Of a stretch of 64,000 nucleotides of DNA, positions 61,772 through 64,000 are shown one piece after another (within the stretch, counting starts at the first letter, position 1; each line of letters starts with the position of its first letter). This DNA comes from CAYZJB01 sp964602985. GTDB lineage: Bacteria; CLD3; SB21. The notes under the pieces are model-generated. The model ran no database searches, was not told the DNA's origin, and saw only the letters and a list, made by a program, of their open reading frames with translations. The position numbers and the translations under genes were made by a program. Where the stretch lies: assembly GCA_964602985.1 (NCBI GenBank), contig CAZRTJ010000009.1, forward strand, positions 49,618-113,617, written 5' to 3'.

Positions 61772-63085
61772 ATGATCGTAATGAAATTTGGCGGAACCTC
61801 GGTTCAGGACGCTTCGGCGATTCGACAGGTCGTCGGTATCATTGCGGAGCGGCGATCGCACCAGCCCGTGATCGTCGTCTCCGCATGTGCCGGCGTAACC
61901 AATGACCTGATCACTCTGGCGGAAAGCGCGGTTCTGGAGCAACACGATACGGCCAACCGCATCGTGGCCGCGCTCATCCGTCGACACCTGACCATCGCAG
62001 ACGAACTGCTTTCCGGTGGCGAATTCATCCGTCGCGAACTCAATGTCAGCTTTGTCAAACTGACGCAATGCCTGAGCGGCATTGCCATGCTGCGGGAGTT
62101 GACGCCGCGCAGCCGCGATTGGATTTTGTCTTTCGGTGAATGGTGGAGCGCCCTGCTCATAACGGTCGCCCTCTGTGACGCCGGGATCGACGCACAGTAT
62201 GTCCCGCCCCAGCAACTGATCTGTACGAATGACCGATACGGAGAGGCGGAACCCGATCTTCCTGCCACAGCCGCGCAGATCGATCGTCACTTGTTGCCGG
62301 TTCTGAGACTGGGGCACGTGCCGGTTACGGGTGGATTTGTCGGAGCAACGTCCGATGGGATCACCACGACCCTGGGGCGCGGTGGATCCGACTATTCCGC
62401 ATCGCTCATCGGGTCATTGATTGGCGCGGACGAAATTCAGATATGGACAGACGTCGACGGGTTGCGATCGGCCGATCCACGCATTCTTCACGATGCCCGT
62501 CCTCACCTGGTTCTCAGCTACCGCGAAGCGGAACGGTTGGCAATTCTCGGGGCCAACATCTTGCACCCCAAAACCATACGACCCGCCGAAGAACACGGAA
62601 TTCCCATCCGTATCCTGAACACGCGGCAGCCGGACGACGAAGGTACCCTCATCGGTCGCGAGGAAAACGAGCGTTTGTTTTGCATAACGCACAAATCCGG
62701 ACTGAGCCTCGTTTCGTTTGACGGTCATTGGCCGGAGTGGCTGGCTTCCGTCTTGAGGGATGCGGAAGCGGTTCACATCGATCCGACCGGCGGTCAGATC
62801 CTTCTTCGCGCCGACGCCGGGGTACCGATCACGAACGCGAAGCAGACATCACATGTTGCCGTCAGCTGGGTGTCGATGCGACAATGGCGCTCGTCGTACC
62901 TCGTGCATGCCCTCCATCGATTGAACGAAGCGGGGATTGTCGTTCACGCATTGTTTCAACGCGAATCCTCGATGGGTTTTGCAACGGAAGACTCAGATTT
63001 GTTCGCTGCGATTCGACATCTCCACGACGCTCTCGAAATGGAAAAATCGCATGATCCGTTGGTTGCGGCTGGCGTTTCATCGTGA
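61772..63085 (+). CDS. lysC: Aspartate kinase
   Basis: 437 residues, normal for a monofunctional aspartokinase. MIVMKFGGTSVQDASAIR, VVSACAGVTNDL, LSFGEWWSALL, the GGFVGATSDGITTTLGRGGSDYSASLIG block and TDVDGLRSADPRI are the catalytic parts. The C-terminal ~140 residues correspond to the ACT region but match it only weakly. It makes aspartyl phosphate, the entry to methionine, threonine and lysine. Under the operon's leader it would be tied to methionine/SAM status. A terminator-like hairpin follows the gene. Confidence 0.94.
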   Translation: MIVMKFGGTSVQDASAIRQVVGIIAERRSHQPVIVVSACAGVTNDLITLAESAVLEQHDTANRIVAALIRRHLTIADELLSGGEFIRRELNVSFVKLTQCLSGIAMLRELTPRSRDWILSFGEWWSALLITVALCDAGIDAQYVPPQQLICTNDRYGEAEPDLPATAAQIDRHLLPVLRLGHVPVTGGFVGATSDGITTTLGRGGSDYSASLIGSLIGADEIQIWTDVDGLRSADPRILHDARPHLVLSYREAERLAILGANILHPKTIRPAEEHGIPIRILNTRQPDDEGTLIGREENERLFCITHKSGLSLVSFDGHWPEWLASVLRDAEAVHIDPTGGQILLRADAGVPITNAKQTSHVAVSWVSMRQWRSSYLVHALHRLNEAGIVVHALFQRESSMGFATEDSDLFAAIRHLHDALEMEKSHDPLVAAGVSS

Positions 63086-63117
63086 TTCTCCGCCGACCGG
63101 CAAGGGGTTAGGGACCA

Positions 63118-63150
63118 GGCCGTTCCGCAGTGGAACGGCCTGTTGCTTAG
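63118..63150. terminator. Hairpin between lysC and ppk1
   Basis: CAGGCCGTTCC / GGAACGGCCTG, eleven perfect pairs with a GCAGT loop. The T run on the plus side is weak (TTGCTT). It can serve both convergent genes. Confidence 0.7.
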
Positions 63151-64000
63151 ACGGGCGGATGGAGTCTTTTCTTGAGTGACTCGTACAGGGCTTCCTGCGC
63201 GCGCGTTTTCCGCGTGCCATCCCGCGGGGCTTCCGGCGGCTGGCTCTTGCCAATCACGCGTGCCTTCACATTGTCCTGCCAGTGGGTCTCGAGGAATGAC
63301 TTCAATTCCTTTCGAATGTCCTCGTCCAGAATGGGCACGGCGACCTCGACACGGCCGTCGAGGTTGCGCGGCATCCAGTCTGCAGATGACAGATACATCA
63401 GTTCCTTGCCGCCGTGGCAGAACAACACGACCCTCGAGTGCTCCAGATACCGATCGATACTGGCCGTGACCTGAATGTTTTCGCTCAAGTCTTTGACTCC
63501 GGGAACGAGACTGATCATCCCTCTGACCATCAACCGCACCTGCACGCCCGCCTGACTGGCCTCGTACAAACGCTTGATGATCTTCGGATCGGTCAGATTG
63601 TTCATCTTTGCCACGATGTAGGCTTCCTTTCCTTTTGTGGCATTCTTGATTTCGGTCCGAATCAGTTTGTTCAGTGGCGCACGATAGTGTACGGGCGAGA
63701 CGAGCAGGTGTTTGTAATGAAAGATGGCAAAATTGTTTTCCAGCGCATCAAATACTTTCCGCACCTCTCTTGTGATACGTGGATCACACGTGAACAAGCC
63801 GTGGTCGCTGTAGATCCGGGCAGTCGTTTCGTTGTAGTTGCCGGTTCCGACGTTGGCATACCAAAGGTCCTCTCCCTTCACTTTGCGGCGCACGAGGATC
63901 AATTTGGCGTGCACTTTGAAGGTCGGCGTGGAATGAATCACACGGACTCCCTCGGCCTGCAACTGACTCGCCCACTGTATGTTTGCTTCTTCGTCAAACC
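63147..64000 (-). CDS. ppk1: Polyphosphate kinase 1, C-terminal part (5' end outside the window)
   Basis: About 284 C-terminal residues; the frame continues beyond the right edge (..FDEEANIQWASQLQAEG). The autophosphorylated His is in FKVHAKLILVRR. VGTGNYNETTARIYSDHGLFT, KMNNLTDPKIIKRLYEASQAGVQVRLMVRGM, DRYLEHSRVV and YLSSADWMPRNLDGRVEVAVPI follow the C1/C2 domains of PPK1, with a basic RAQEALYESLKKR end. The enzyme makes polyphosphate from ATP. Confidence 0.96.
   Translation of the reverse strand, partial: FDEEANIQWASQLQAEGVRVIHSTPTFKVHAKLILVRRKVKGEDLWYANVGTGNYNETTARIYSDHGLFTCDPRITREVRKVFDALENNFAIFHYKHLLVSPVHYRAPLNKLIRTEIKNATKGKEAYIVAKMNNLTDPKIIKRLYEASQAGVQVRLMVRGMISLVPGVKDLSENIQVTASIDRYLEHSRVVLFCHGGKELMYLSSADWMPRNLDGRVEVAVPILDEDIRKELKSFLETHWQDNVKARVIGKSQPPEAPRDGTRKTRAQEALYESLKKRLHPPV

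Overview
The window reads as one stretch of a bacterial chromosome from the Bacteroidota/Chlorobiota (FCB) side of the tree. The main pointers are a PorU-type (gingipain-family) sortase followed by a PorV/PorQ-family outer-membrane protein (type IX secretion), a TonB-dependent receptor with a carboxypeptidase-regulatory N-terminal domain, a YfhO membrane protein, two-component propeller (Reg_prop/Y_Y_Y) signalling and lipid A genes. Base composition is moderately G+C-rich. Many genes have Shine-Dalgarno sequences and several promoters look like TTGACA-17-TATATT, which fits Chlorobiota/Ignavibacteria/Kapabacteria-like lineages better than classical Bacteroidetes. The exact class cannot be fixed from the sequence alone. 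No insertion sequence, prophage, rRNA or CRISPR array was seen.

Layout. 1-4.6 kb: end of a porU-like gene, a PorV/PorQ protein and an FN3 lipoprotein. 4.6-10.6 kb: pta, dxs, an AgmX/TonB-C protein, glgC. 10.1-15.5 kb (minus strand): yfhO-like, penicillin acylase and ispF, joined by ATGA overlaps. 15.7-18 kb: ygfZ, HU, ruvX, yqeY. 18.2-25.5 kb (minus): propeller sensor kinase, LPP20/DUF4384 protein, dinB, an unknown gene, lexA. 25.7-33.2 kb: lipoprotein, then (minus) a run of TPR lipoprotein, DUF374 acyltransferase, lpxK, NtrC-type regulator, MEMO1-family gene and MuiA-family gene. 33.2-33.4 kb: two CAU tRNAs, one the initiator. 33.8-43.6 kb: HEXXH protein, TonB-dependent receptor, nucleotide pyrophosphatase-like enzyme, and an operon of fused 2-oxoacid:ferredoxin oxidoreductase subunits with a CoA-transferase. 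43.9-46.5 kb: yggS, divIVA, a 63-codon paralogue of the DivIVA tail, purine nucleoside phosphorylase, DUF2905. 46.6-53.1 kb (minus): NlpC-like/DUF2914 protein, ggt, TlpA-like, dsbD, DUF5678-like, rlmN. 53.2-58.2 kb: palindromic repeats, lipoprotein, LysM lytic transglycosylase, a small secreted protein and an A+T-richer HATPase-STAS gene. 58.2-63.1 kb: the methionine operon metY-metX-SDR-aspartokinase. 63.1 kb to the end: 3' part of ppk1 (minus).

The most remarkable region is the leader of the methionine operon (58221-58653). A strong promoter is followed almost at once by a 29-codon ORF with eight Met and two Cys codons. Its 3' half can pair with the 5' arm of a following intrinsic terminator, giving the 1:2 / 2:3 / 3:4 geometry of a trp-type ribosome-mediated attenuator. 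A complete SAM-I riboswitch with its own terminator comes directly after it. The region therefore looks like two attenuators in series, one sensing Met (Cys) tRNA charging through translation and one sensing S-adenosylmethionine, ahead of metY, metX and lysC. Second in interest is the stand-alone duplicate of the DivIVA C-terminal module. Third is lexA, whose palindromic operator fills the space between its -35 and -10 and whose transcript appears leaderless.
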